The translations under genes and the position numbers were made by a program. DNA of 64,000 nucleotides from Dictyobacter vulcani (GTDB lineage Bacteria; Chloroflexota; Ktedonobacteria; Ktedonobacterales; Ktedonobacteraceae): contig NZ_BKZW01000002.1 of the NCBI RefSeq assembly GCF_008974265.1, forward strand, positions 682,001 to 746,000, written 5' to 3'. The notes under the pieces were generated by a model. The model did no database searches. It worked only from the letters and a program-made list of their open reading frames with translations, and was not told the origin of the DNA. Of this stretch, positions 25,947 through 35,208 are shown piece after piece. Positions within the stretch are counted from its first letter, which is position 1. Every line of letters begins with the position of its first letter.

Positions 25947-27218
25947 TTGAGTACCATCAGACATCTACGTTTGACACGAGCCCTGCAATCGAGAGCCTTT
26001 GCGATGCTGTGGTTGGGGCAGACCATCTCTGCGCTGGGGAATGCTGTTTTTCTGCTGGCGATTGGTTGGCAGACGTTGCAGTTAACCCACTCGGCCATGG
26101 CTACTGCCATTGTCGAGACGGCTGGTATGTTGCCTGGAGTTGTCCTGCTCCTCCTGGGTGGTGTGGCGGCAGATCGTTTACCGCGTCGCCTGATCATGTT
26201 TCTCTCAGATATGGGGCGTGGGCTGGCTGTGCTGTTCGTCGCCTTCCTGACCTGGACGCACAATTTGCAGTACTGGCACCTGGTTGTACTGGTAGGTTTC
26301 TTTGGCATCACCAGCTCTTTTTTTGGTCCCGCCTATGCCTCTATCAGTCCACAATTAGTAGAGAAGGAAGCCCTGACTTCCGCGAATGCATTACGCGGAC
26401 TGAGTCGCCAGGTGAGTGGATTATTCGGGCCGTTATTGAGCGTGAGTATGATTGCCTTCGGTGGCTTCGCCAGTGTCTATGCATTTGACAGTTTTACTTT
26501 TCTTATCTCGGCTGCCTGTCTGTATCTGATGCAACTACCACTTGCTGATCCGCATGCGATCGATAAGCGGACATCGAAGATGAGTCTACGGTTTATACGA
26601 GAGCATGCGCCGGGCGCGATCATTGCTGACGTGCGTGAAGGCTTGCAGTATATGTTGCAGGTGCGCTGGTTGTGGATCTCTATCGTCGTTTTTAATGTCG
26701 CGAGTATGGGGATAGCCGCGCCTGTGATTGTGGCTTTACCCAAATTGATGGCGAATCATTATCATGCAGATATCTGACTGCTGGGAGCGTATGTGACTGC
26801 CCAGGCAATTGGTTCGATGCTTGCTATGCTCTTGATCGGCCAGGCTACGCATATACGTCATCGAGGTATGCTGGTCTATCTAACCTCTATCTTGAGTAGT
26901 ATGGGTGTAGTGGGATTGGGGATTTTCAGTGTTCCTCTGGCTGCTATTCTCATCGGTGTATTCATGGGCTTCTCTGGTGGGCTCGCTGATACCTGGTGGC
27001 CGGTGCTGCTCCAGGAGTATGTTCCGGCGGATAAACTGGGACGTGTCAGTAGCATTGATCAGATCGGTGAAGCATTGCTCTGGCCGTTAAGTTTTGTGCT
27101 GGTGGGTAAACTCTCGGATACGCTTGGTCCCGCCTGGATATTCATTGTGGCCGGCCTCTTTAGCGCGTTTTTGCGTATCTGGGCTTTAAGCGTAAAGGAT
27201 ATTCGCGACCTCGATTAA
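25947..27218 (+). pseudogene. MFS exporter gene with an in-frame TGA stop
   Basis: Major facilitator of the MFS_3/macrolide-efflux type, about 423 codons. The TTG start at 25947 has AAGGAG nine bases upstream. The N-terminal half reads FAMLWLGQTISALGNAVFLL and includes GGVAADRLPRRLIMF, the loop 2-3 motif. At 26775-26777 a TGA interrupts the frame (YHADI, stop, LLGAYVTAQ) with no frameshift, and the last three to four helices follow in phase to 27218. A CGA or TGG to TGA change is the simplest cause. The second part has no start of its own. The loss probably inactivates the exporter. Confidence 0.82.
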
Positions 27219-27241
27219 CCACGTAACCTCACGCTTTATCA

Positions 27242-27278
27242 GCGCTGGCAGTCGTCAATGCAAAGGTCATGCCAGCGC
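27242..27278 (+). terminator. Hairpin after the MFS gene
   Basis: GCGCTGGCA (27242-27250) pairs with TGCCAGCGC (27270-27278). There is no clear T tract, so termination may be weak. Confidence 0.5.
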
Positions 27279-27283
27279 ATCCA

Positions 27284-27336
27284 TTGACAGGTCAGGTTTG
27301 ATAGATTATACTTGAAAAGTAAACATGTTTACTTTT
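27284..27336 (+). promoter_or_regulatory. Promoter and palindromic operator of the TetR gene
   Basis: TTGACA (27284-27289), 17 bases, then TATACT (27307-27312) form a near-consensus sigma70 promoter. Three bases later a perfect 22-bp palindrome, AAAAGTAAACATGTTTACTTTT, spans 27315-27336 across the expected start point. Such a site blocks RNA polymerase when bound, the classic arrangement for TetR autorepression. Confidence 0.82.
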
Positions 27337-27370
27337 ATGTGCTGAAACGAGGAAGCAGAAGAGAGTCATC

Positions 27371-28099
27371 ATGAGTGAAGAATTAGATAGTAAGAGGACG
27401 CCGAAAGGAGAGCAAACACGTCAGCGTATTCTACAGTGTGCTTTGGGTTTGTTTAGTTCCAGAGGATATGAAGAAACGACGATGCGTGAGATTGCGGCTG
27501 AGGCTGGATATTCGCCGGGACTGACCTACAAGTACTTTGCCAGCAAAGAAGAATTGGTGCTGGAACTTTATCAAACGCTCTGTAAGGACCTGGATGCGTT
27601 TAGTCGTGGCTTACCTTCTGGTCCGCTGGCTGAACGCTTTCATCTCAATGTCGCCACAGGTCTGGAGATGATGGCTCCCTATCGTGAAGCCCTCAGTGCG
27701 CTGTTTCGGACGGCGCTCAATCCTCGTTCGCGTGTCGGTGTATTTAGTAAGGAGACGGCTGATATTCGTCTGCATGCCAGAGAAACCTATCTGCGTGTCG
27801 TGCGAGGTGCTAAAGATGCTCCAAAGGAATCTCAGAGCGAGGATCTCGCTACTATACTCTATGGTGTTCATCTGGCCATGGTGCTCTTCTGGCTTATCGA
27901 TGAGAGCCCTCAAACGTGGCGTGCCGGACTATTGCTCGCTTTTCTGCGCGATATGCTGAAACTGCTGCAACCAATTCTCTGGCTTCCGCCCGTCGCACAG
28001 GCGCTGAGTAAACTGGCAGCCATCCTGGGTCCATTACTTGGGGATGAGAGAAAGACAGCACTTTCTCAAAAACCAGATCAAGATGATAAGCCCATGTAG
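27371..28099 (+). CDS. TetR/AcrR family transcriptional regulator
   Basis: 242 aa. The helix-turn-helix lies near the N-terminus: RQRILQCALGLFSSRGYEET, then REIAAEAGYSPGLTYKYF. The long C-terminal ligand domain is helical. It stands downstream of a perfect palindrome overlapping its promoter, so it probably represses itself. The neighbouring (now broken) MFS exporter upstream and the DUF2071 pair downstream are the likely regulon candidates. Confidence 0.9.
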   Translation: MSEELDSKRTPKGEQTRQRILQCALGLFSSRGYEETTMREIAAEAGYSPGLTYKYFASKEELVLELYQTLCKDLDAFSRGLPSGPLAERFHLNVATGLEMMAPYREALSALFRTALNPRSRVGVFSKETADIRLHARETYLRVVRGAKDAPKESQSEDLATILYGVHLAMVLFWLIDESPQTWRAGLLLAFLRDMLKLLQPILWLPPVAQALSKLAAILGPLLGDERKTALSQKPDQDDKPM

Positions 28100-28254
28100 T
28101 GTGTTCTATAAAGAGAAAAAAAGAATGAGTGATTCCTTCACTATTCCAATTGTGGAATAGCTAATTTTCTGCTGGACTGCAAGATGAGTAAAAGTAGAAA
28201 AAAACTAGCCAGACGTGAAGGAAACCATTAGATTGCATTGGAGGATCCATCGCT

Positions 28255-29010
28255 ATGCTCATTCCCCGTTCAGTTCATGCTCACCTGGTTGAGCGCTTCA
28301 TCTTTAATTTTCGGATGCGACCCGAAGTACTCAAATCACATCTGCCCGTTTGTTCTTTGCAGCCTCAAGTTATTCAGGGGTGGAGTGTCGTCTCATTTTG
28401 TCTCTTGAAGCTTGACCATGTAATGCTCTCACCACTACCAGCATGGCCTGGCTTAAAAACCATCTCCTGTGCGTACCGTTGTGGGGTTATTGATACTTCT
28501 GGCGCAGTACCAGAGCCAGCCGTCTATGTCCTTGAGCGATATACAGATTGTATGTTGATCTCTCATCTCGATCCGTGGATCTTTTTAGATTCTATGCCCC
28601 AGGTTCGCTCAACGCTCAGACTGGAAGGCGCTGCCAGGACCATGCACGTCTATCACCGAGAGCTTGGACCTGTGTTTGCGGCGTCCGTTGAGCCATCCGT
28701 GAATCCTCAGAAACTGGATTCCCAGGTCTTTGATTCGCTCGCCGCTTTTACGCATTTTATGCAGCAAGGCGTGATAAGCTATACTCCCGCGACCTCGGAA
28801 AACAGGTTGTCTCGGGTTGATCTACAGAAAAAAGATACCCACTATGAAGTACTAAATGCTACTGTATTGCATAATTCCCTGAATGCTTGCTGGCCCGAAG
28901 CCGGACTGATTTTTGACAGTGCCATCCGGGCAACAGGAGGAGTGTACAAGTGGACATACCGAGGTCTGGTTGAAAGAGGTTGCAGCCATGTCTGGGCAGG
29001 AGAAAAATGA
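28255..29010 (+). CDS. DUF2071 / YqjF-like protein
   Basis: 251 aa, cytoplasmic. The N-terminus VERFIFNFRMRPEVLKSHLP, followed by VIQGWSVVSFCLLKL, matches the DUF2071 pattern in which a predicted beta-barrel begins. GGAGGATCC lies before the ATG. Its TGA overlaps the ATG of the following membrane protein (ATGA), so the two are translationally coupled. The function of the family is unknown. Confidence 0.7.
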   Translation: MLIPRSVHAHLVERFIFNFRMRPEVLKSHLPVCSLQPQVIQGWSVVSFCLLKLDHVMLSPLPAWPGLKTISCAYRCGVIDTSGAVPEPAVYVLERYTDCMLISHLDPWIFLDSMPQVRSTLRLEGAARTMHVYHRELGPVFAASVEPSVNPQKLDSQVFDSLAAFTHFMQQGVISYTPATSENRLSRVDLQKKDTHYEVLNATVLHNSLNACWPEAGLIFDSAIRATGGVYKWTYRGLVERGCSHVWAGEK

Positions 29011-29468
29011 TCATGAAAACAAGCGAAATGTTTACAGCCGAGGAGTTACTTATACGGCGTATCTGGTTGCTGATCGTCGGACTCGTGGGATTACTGCTTG
29101 CGACCCCAGTGACACTGCTGATTCCCTTTCATGGATGGTTTGAAATTTTTCTACTGAGTTTATTCTTATTAGGAAGTCCCACCAGCGCACTTTTATCCTG
29201 GTGGTTGATTGTGCATAGGACAAAGGATCTTGATGTCGTTCATGGCTTAAAGGCAGGTCTGCTAGCCAGTTTGATCGGCTTTGTTATAGTAATTGTTGGA
29301 CTGACTCTGATCTTACCAGTGCTTATTATAGTTGTATTCTTCTACGCGTTGGCTATCTGCATTTTTGTAGTTGCTCCTGTTGGATTAGCGCTCGGGGCTA
29401 CTTTCGTTGCATTGGAGAAATGGTCATTGGCTCGTCTTGAGCGGAAGAAGGTGGGCACTACTGACTGA
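29007..29468 (+). CDS. Small integral membrane protein, unknown
   Basis: 153 aa with four predicted membrane segments (LLIVGLVGLLLATPVTLLIP, then two more by residue 115 and a fourth near 130). The N-terminus is short and cytosolic and the C-terminus basic. AGGAGA precedes the ATG that overlaps the upstream stop. No family is recognised. It is probably a partner of the DUF2071-like protein. Confidence 0.7.
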   Translation: MIMKTSEMFTAEELLIRRIWLLIVGLVGLLLATPVTLLIPFHGWFEIFLLSLFLLGSPTSALLSWWLIVHRTKDLDVVHGLKAGLLASLIGFVIVIVGLTLILPVLIIVVFFYALAICIFVVAPVGLALGATFVALEKWSLARLERKKVGTTD

Positions 29469-30073
29469 TAAGGGTGATATCGGTCGGGACGTGATTTGCG
29501 TTGCCTGGTTCGACGCGGAGAGGTTGCAGTGGCGAGCGCCAATACGTTTCGCTTAAGCCCAGGGACGGTTTGATCCTTAGAGGAGATGAACGAAAGTAGG
29601 TTCGACCCTTTGGGTCGATTGGTTCCCTGCATACTATCCTTGCTTGACCATAAGCAAGCTATGACATGTGAGGCAATGCATTCGTGTGGGGGGAGACAAT
29701 CGACCCAAAGGGTCGAACCTACCATTTGTATCTCTCTTGATCATTTTTGCATGCGTTGCTTCATGATCATGCCACCATTGTAGCCATTCCATCCATAACC
29801 GAAATGTATTGGCGGCAAGTGCTGCCGGTACAGTTGGTCATACGCGAACAGGTTGCAGAGACGAGCGCTGCCGGTACGATGGGATTTTACCTTGACAGGA
29901 CTTATTTTACTCCTTATAATAAGGGTAAGATTATCCCGTCAGGGTATTTGATTATCCTCTATTTGTCTCATTACTTATGATGATTGTAAGGCAAGATCTC
30001 TTTTTATCAGCTGTAAAGTGGTAACCGGTTTCACGTGTATTTCACTTCGGATCAGGATGAGGAGTAAGAAAAC
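29469..30073. other. Intergenic region with several imperfect repeats
   Basis: 605 bases with no supported gene. Two related segments are AGGTTGCAGTGGCGAGCGCC (near 29520) and AGGTTGCAGAGACGAGCGCT (near 29850), the second followed by GCCGGTAC that also occurs near 29825. Between them lies the long inverted repeat listed separately. The region looks like a landing site for small dispersed repeats. Confidence 0.55.
29596..29722. repeat. 26-bp perfect inverted repeat with palindromic arms
   Basis: Bases 29596-29621 are the exact reverse complement of 29697-29722, 75 bases apart. Each arm also holds an inner palindrome, CGACCCTTTGGGTCG. The 127-bp unit could be a small MITE-like element or a stable RNA hairpin. 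Confidence 0.8.
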
Positions 30074-31306
30074 TTGCTGACTACTACTCTTACCTCGCGT
30101 GATGTCAGACGCATCAATCGTTCCACTGTTTTGCAGGCTATCTATCGCGCTGGTGCGATTAGCCGTTTGCAGTTGAGTCAATGTTGCGGTTTAAGTGTGG
30201 CTACAATTACGAATGTGGTGGCGGAACTTCTGGCCGAAGGTATTCTACTGGAGGCGGGGCTTGAAGCTTCGGATGGTGGTAGACCACGCAGGCTGCTAGA
30301 ACTCAATCGCGAGTATGGCTACTTCTTTGGTGTGGAGATTGGTGAGACGGATATTGCGGTTGAGCTTTTTGATCTTACTCTCCAGAATATACAAACCGCT
30401 CACTATAGTTTGCATGGTGAAGAGAATCATCCTATGAAGGCCGTGCAATGCGTTATTGAAGGCGTTACTACTCTGCTTGCCGCTCTCAATATTCCCCGTG
30501 AAAAAATCTTAGGTATGGGACTGGGCGTACTGGGTCTGGTCGATCATACTGACAATGATGCCGTGCTGGCACCATCCTGGCAATGGCAACGGGTACCGCT
30601 CAAGGAACTGATCAACCAATCTCTGCACATACCATTGTATCTGGATAATGGGGCCAAAACCATGGCCTTAGTCGAATTGCATATGAGGAAGACAAGCGCG
30701 ACAAATGAAACAATGATCGTGGCTAATCTGGGGACTGGCGTTGGTGCAGGTATCGTCTACGAGGGTAAACTGTATTGCGGTAAAACCAATAGCGCTGGTG
30801 AGTGGGGACATACAGTGATGGCTCTGGATGGTGCCCTCTGCCGCTGTGGACGTCGAGGTTGTCTTGAAGCATATGTTGGTGCTCCCGCTATTATTACGCG
30901 CTTCCGTCAACGAGTATCTGATCGATCGGAAGCTTGTGATGAGGACGAGACACATGCCCTGATAGCTATCCTCGAAGCAGCGCAGCACAATGATGAAGTC
31001 GCTATCCAGGTCCTGCAGGAGACTGCCCATTATCTTGGAGCAGGTCTGGCAAACCTGGTCAACCTGTTCAATCCACAATCCATCATGCTTGGTGGCTGGG
31101 TTGGTACTTTACTTGGCCCATATCTTTTGCCAGAGGTGCGGAGATTCGTTGAGCGGTATGCCCTCAAACTACCATTTGATGCCACGCAAATACTTGTCAG
31201 CCAATCAGGGAAGGATGCTGGCAGCATTGGTGCGGCTCTACTCGCTCGCGAAAACTTCTTACAGAAAATATGGCGAGAAAGCCCCGTCCATTCATGGCGG
31301 GGATGA
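30074..31306 (+). CDS. ROK family transcriptional repressor (NagC/XylR type)
   Basis: 410 aa. A TTG start at 30074 has GAGGAG about ten bases upstream. The N-terminal MarR-like helix-turn-helix is RAGAISRLQLSQCCGLSVAT. The ROK domain shows FGVEIGETDIAVELFD, DNGAKTMALVE, the nucleotide motif NLGTGVGAGIV and the zinc-binding signature CRCGRRGCLEAY. These proteins repress sugar catabolic genes and respond to a sugar or sugar phosphate. The last dozen residues (IWRESPVHSWRG) are encoded by the left end of the neighbouring TnpB element. The GH30 gene beyond the element may be part of its regulon. Confidence 0.9.
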   Translation: MLTTTLTSRDVRRINRSTVLQAIYRAGAISRLQLSQCCGLSVATITNVVAELLAEGILLEAGLEASDGGRPRRLLELNREYGYFFGVEIGETDIAVELFDLTLQNIQTAHYSLHGEENHPMKAVQCVIEGVTTLLAALNIPREKILGMGLGVLGLVDHTDNDAVLAPSWQWQRVPLKELINQSLHIPLYLDNGAKTMALVELHMRKTSATNETMIVANLGTGVGAGIVYEGKLYCGKTNSAGEWGHTVMALDGALCRCGRRGCLEAYVGAPAIITRFRQRVSDRSEACDEDETHALIAILEAAQHNDEVAIQVLQETAHYLGAGLANLVNLFNPQSIMLGGWVGTLLGPYLLPEVRRFVERYALKLPFDATQILVSQSGKDAGSIGAALLARENFLQKIWRESPVHSWRG

Positions 31307-33075
31307 ATCGCCACATCGGCTGACGATAGGGAACACACGGTGTAAGAACTTGCGTTCCTCCTTTCTTTCTGCTAGAATAGCACCGTGTAGATTGAAAACA
31401 CGTAGAGGGAGCGAGCAGCGTGAAGCAGACGAAGAAACAGCAGGAACCTCGAAAGCCGCGAAAAGGGCCAGCAACGCCGACCTTTCTGCTTGAACTGCCA
31501 TTGATGGTCGATGCCGGGCAAGCCGTCCGCTTGCGTGCCCACCTGGAAGCCGCCCGTCAGCTCTACAATGCCATCCTCTCCGAGGGCCAAAAACGTCTGC
31601 GACGTCTGCGGACAGACCCTGCGTGGCAGCACGCTCGTGTCCTGCCTCCTTCCCATACGAGCGAGCGAGCCGCCGCCTTTGCGGCGTTGCGCAAGGCACA
31701 TGGTTTCACGGAGGCTGGTCTGCATGAGGCGGTCAAAGGGCTGCGCGTGGGCTGGATTGCCGAGCACATCGAGGCCGTGCTGGCTCAAACGCTGGCCACC
31801 CGCGCCTACCGCGCCCTCAACCGTGTCTGCCTGGGTCAGGCCAGGCGGGTGCGCTTCAAGAGCCGGGGACGTGGTTTCTCCAGCATCGAGAACAAGCGCA
31901 ATGATACCGGCCTGCGCTTTGTCCTGCAGCCGCCCGAGGAGGGCAATGGCGGGCTGCTGCTCTGGAACGGGGACCAGGTGCCTGCTCGCATCGATTGGCA
32001 GGATGCGGTGGTGGCGCATGGGCTCAGGCACCGCATCAAGTACGCCCGCCTCGTCCAACGTGCCGCCAGTAGCCCCCGAGCAGCCGGAGCCGATGCGTAC
32101 GGGAACCGCTATGTGGTCCAACTGGCCCTGGAGGGGACGCCGCTCCACAAGCCAAAGCACGCCATAGGGCAGGGCATCGTGGGAGGAGACCTGGGACCCT
32201 CGACCCTGGCGCTGGTTCCGCAGCAGGGAGAGGCAAGCGTGCAGGTCTTCTGTGCCGAACTGGTCCCCGATGGCCGTGGCCTCCGTCGTCTGCAGCGGCA
32301 GATGGAGCGGCAACGGCGTGCGGGCAATCCCGAGCACTATGACGAGCAGGGACGCATCAAGAAGCAAGGCAGCAGGAAACGGCAATGGAAGCAAAGTCAC
32401 CGGTACCAGGCCACGCGTCGGCGCAAAGCAACGAGAGAACGGAAGCTAGCGGCCCACCGCAAGAGCCTGCACGGGTGCCTGGTGCACCAGGTGTGCGCGC
32501 AGGGCAGCACCATCATCATCGAAAAAATCTCGTACAAAGCGTGGCAACGTCAGTATGGTAAGAGCGTGGGACTGCGAGCCCCGGGGATGTTTGTGGATCA
32601 GCTGAGACGCACCGTTGCAAGCACGGGCGGCATCCTTGTTGAGGTTCCCACACGCAGCACCGCGCTGAGCCAATGGTGCCACGGCTGCGGTCGTAAGGTC
32701 AAGAAGCCCCTCTCGCAGCGCTGGCATCACTGTGCCTGCGGGGTGGGACCGGTCCAACGCGACCTGTATTCGGCCTTTCTGGCCGCCTATCTCGATCCAG
32801 CAGATCCCACTCCCTCGTGTGCCCACTACCAACCGTATTGGGAGGGTGCGGAAGCGCGCCTACGGGCAGCACACGAGCGTCTCATTCAACGTGCGAAAGA
32901 GGGGCAGGATCTGCCCCGAAGCTTGGGCATCACCCGAGCCAGAGCGCGTCTGCCCGAAAGTCCAGAGGAACCCCTACAAGAGTCAGCCCTGTCTGCCGCA
33001 GCAACAGGGCTGAAAGCGTGGGACGAACCTCTGGAACCCCCACCGCTTTAGCGCGGGAGCTTCAGTTCAGGTATA
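31278..33075 (+). mobile_element. Stand-alone TnpB (IS1341-like) element
   Basis: Only a TnpB gene lies between recognisable ends; there is no TnpA. The left end near 31278-31315 has a GCCCCG...GCGGGG stem followed by ATGAATCGCC, a sequence common at ends of this group. The right end near 33040-33075 has a CCGC-TTTA-GCG stem after the stop codon, then GGGAGCTTCAG. Exact borders cannot be set because I have no uninterrupted copy; positions are approximate to about 20 bases. Confidence 0.65.
31420..33051 (+). CDS. tnpB: TnpB-family RNA-guided nuclease (large form)
   Basis: 543 aa, longer than the usual 400. The N-terminus is a basic extension, followed by AARQLYNAILSEGQKRLRRL, the start of the TnpB helical domain. 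RuvC residues are all present: Asp in GGDLGPSTLALV, Glu in IIIEKISYKAW, Asp in VQRDLYSAFLA. The CHGC and CACG pairs form the zinc ribbon before the last motif. A lysine/arginine-rich bridge lies at about 320-350. TnpB nucleases cut DNA guided by an RNA made from the element's right end. Its GC content is well above its neighbours, consistent with recent arrival. Confidence 0.85.
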   Translation: MKQTKKQQEPRKPRKGPATPTFLLELPLMVDAGQAVRLRAHLEAARQLYNAILSEGQKRLRRLRTDPAWQHARVLPPSHTSERAAAFAALRKAHGFTEAGLHEAVKGLRVGWIAEHIEAVLAQTLATRAYRALNRVCLGQARRVRFKSRGRGFSSIENKRNDTGLRFVLQPPEEGNGGLLLWNGDQVPARIDWQDAVVAHGLRHRIKYARLVQRAASSPRAAGADAYGNRYVVQLALEGTPLHKPKHAIGQGIVGGDLGPSTLALVPQQGEASVQVFCAELVPDGRGLRRLQRQMERQRRAGNPEHYDEQGRIKKQGSRKRQWKQSHRYQATRRRKATRERKLAAHRKSLHGCLVHQVCAQGSTIIIEKISYKAWQRQYGKSVGLRAPGMFVDQLRRTVASTGGILVEVPTRSTALSQWCHGCGRKVKKPLSQRWHHCACGVGPVQRDLYSAFLAAYLDPADPTPSCAHYQPYWEGAEARLRAAHERLIQRAKEGQDLPRSLGITRARARLPESPEEPLQESALSAAATGLKAWDEPLEPPPL

Positions 33076-33207
33076 CGTACAACTACTACGCGCCATATAC
33101 CTGTGTCACTGGCACCTTTGTAAGGCAACAGGCACAGCTTTCTGTGTGTTTTTTGTAGACTCTGCTGTCTGCATACCCTTATAACAGGTTGTCCAGTTAT
33201 CTATAGG

Positions 33208-33228
33208 ATGGCTATTCATGATAGCCAT
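33208..33228. promoter_or_regulatory. Operator-like palindrome upstream of the GH30 gene
   Basis: ATGGCTAT (33208-33215) is repeated in inverted form as ATAGCCAT (33221-33228) around TCATG, 57 bases before the GH30 start. It could be a regulator site or an RNA stem in the leader. No regulator can be assigned. Confidence 0.4.
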
Positions 33229-33285
33229 GGACCATCTTTTATTCCATATTTGTGTACGGCCGACATTCGTTTCAAGGAGGATTCT

Positions 33286-35202
33286 ATGTATTGGTCGACC
33301 CCTGTTCGCGCGAGATCTTTGCGCGCACTCAACATCGCAGTAATTTGTACGGTCCTGTTGTATAGCATTGTCGCTCTCTTCTTTAGTTCCCCTCAGGTAC
33401 ATGCGGCTGGCGAGACCGTCAATGTCTGGCTGACGAGCGGTGATCTGAGCACCCATCTGGCTCCCCAGGCCAACCTTACCTTTGCTAATGGCAATGGTAG
33501 CGGCAACGTGATTAACGTCAATGAGAACCAGACCTATCAGCAGATGGATGGTTTTGGGGCTTCTCTGACTGACTCCAGTGCATGGTTGGTGTATAACAAA
33601 ATGAGTAGTAGCCAGCGCTCGACCTTGATGAACAATCTTTTTAATTCCAGTAGTGGTATTGGTCTGAATTTCCTGCGACAGCCAATTGGTGCTTCAGATC
33701 TAACCCGACCAGCCCCGGCCGTTGGTGAGTATTCCTATGATGATATGCCCGCCGGACAGACTGATCCCTCGCTGGCTAATTTTTCGATCAGTCATGATAA
33801 CGCCTACATTATTCCTGTACTCAAGCAGGCATTACAGATTAATCCCTCCATTAAGATTATGGGTACGCCCTGGAGTCCCCCTGGTTGGATGAAATCGAGT
33901 GGTTCTATGGAAGGTGGTACCCTGAACGCCAGCGCCTATAGTGCTTATGCCAACTACTTTGTGAAGTATGTGCAAGCTTATCAAGCACAGGGCTTGCCTA
34001 TCTATGCCATCACACCGCAGAATGAGCCGCTATATGTACCTAATGGCTACCCTGGTATGTCTTTTCCGGCGGATCAGCAGACCAACTTTATCAAAAACAA
34101 TCTGGGGCCTGCTTTTGCCCAGAATGGCATTACGACCAAAATTCTGGGTTATGACCACAACTGGGATCAGACAGGCTATCCCACAACGATCCTGAGTGAC
34201 TCGACGGCTAATTCTTATACTGCCGGGACGGCCTGGCATTGCTATGGTGGTAGTGTTGATGCCCAGACAACGGTCCATAACTCATACCCCAACAAAGATA
34301 CCTGGGAAACTGAATGTTCAGGAGGAGCGTGGGAAAACAGCAACGGCTTCCCCAATACCATGTCCCTTCTTATCGGTGTCGTCCGCAACTGGGGAAAATC
34401 GGTTGTTCGCTGGGGCATGGTGCTTGATCCTAATGGTCAGCCTAATCTCGGGACCGGTGCAGCCTGTTCTACCTGCCGTGGTGTGGTGAGCGTGGATCAA
34501 AACAACGGTAACGTCACCTATAACGGAGACTATTATGGTCTGGGTCAGGCCAGCAAGTTTGTTACTCCAGGTGCATACCATATCGACTCCAGCGCTGGCA
34601 GCAATGGTATTCAGGATGTCGCATTTAAGAATCCTGATGGTACGAAAGTGCTTGTCGCCTACAATTCCGGGTCCAGCAGCCAGAGCTTTAGCGTGCAATG
34701 GGGTGGAGAATCTTTTGCCTATACGCTGCCAGCAGGAGCGGCCGCAACCTTTAAATGGAGTGGCACCCAATCTGGTGGTGGTTCTGGCGCACCTGTTGGC
34801 AAGACTATCTGGCTGCGAGCCACCAATAATAATAACTATGTGAGTACCAGAATCGACCAGACCAACTCTCCTCTGAACGCCAGTGCGACACAGGTCCAGG
34901 CCTGGGAAGAGTTTGATGTGATTGACGCTGGTAATGGACAGATCGCCTTACTTGCGCATGCGAATAACGATTACGTCAGTGCGCGTACGGATCAGAGTAA
35001 TACTCCCCTGGATGCAATGGTGAATCAGCTACAAGGCTGGGAGAAATTCACCTGGCTTCCTCAAAGCGATGGCACGGTCGCGCTCCAGTCGCAGGCCAAT
35101 GGCAATTATGTCAGTGCGCGCACCGACCAGAGTAATACCCCGCTCGATGCCAATGTAACCCAGATCCAGGGCTGGGAGAAATTTACCTGGGGACAGGTGT
35201 AG
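33286..35202 (+). CDS. Secreted GH30 family glycosidase with C-terminal beta-trefoil repeats
   Basis: 638 aa from the ATG at 33286 (AAGGAGG upstream). A signal peptide with its core near 25-43 ends in VHAAG. The catalytic domain (about 60-490) follows the GH30 pattern: YQQMDGFGASLTDSSAWL, RQPIGASD, GTPWSPPGWMK, the acid/base Glu in ITPQNEPLY and the nucleophile Glu in DTWETECSGG. Likely substrates are beta-1,6-glucan or glucosylceramide-like glycosides. The C-terminus holds three repeats, with NNYVSTRIDQTNSPLNA and NDYVSARTDQSNTPLDA, of fascin/ricin-like trefoil type for carbohydrate binding. Confidence 0.9.
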   Translation: MYWSTPVRARSLRALNIAVICTVLLYSIVALFFSSPQVHAAGETVNVWLTSGDLSTHLAPQANLTFANGNGSGNVINVNENQTYQQMDGFGASLTDSSAWLVYNKMSSSQRSTLMNNLFNSSSGIGLNFLRQPIGASDLTRPAPAVGEYSYDDMPAGQTDPSLANFSISHDNAYIIPVLKQALQINPSIKIMGTPWSPPGWMKSSGSMEGGTLNASAYSAYANYFVKYVQAYQAQGLPIYAITPQNEPLYVPNGYPGMSFPADQQTNFIKNNLGPAFAQNGITTKILGYDHNWDQTGYPTTILSDSTANSYTAGTAWHCYGGSVDAQTTVHNSYPNKDTWETECSGGAWENSNGFPNTMSLLIGVVRNWGKSVVRWGMVLDPNGQPNLGTGAACSTCRGVVSVDQNNGNVTYNGDYYGLGQASKFVTPGAYHIDSSAGSNGIQDVAFKNPDGTKVLVAYNSGSSSQSFSVQWGGESFAYTLPAGAAATFKWSGTQSGGGSGAPVGKTIWLRATNNNNYVSTRIDQTNSPLNASATQVQAWEEFDVIDAGNGQIALLAHANNDYVSARTDQSNTPLDAMVNQLQGWEKFTWLPQSDGTVALQSQANGNYVSARTDQSNTPLDANVTQIQGWEKFTWGQV

Positions 35203-35208
35203 TATGTT

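Noticed and set aside
26775..26777. The TGA in the MFS gene as a recoded codon (Sec or Trp)
   Set aside because: No SECIS-like hairpin follows, MFS proteins do not use selenocysteine, and other genes here use TGA as a stop (for example at 3397-3399 and 13068-13070).
31372..32400. Minus-strand 342-codon ORF
   Set aside because: Antisense shadow of the GC-rich tnpB gene, where long spurious frames are expected.
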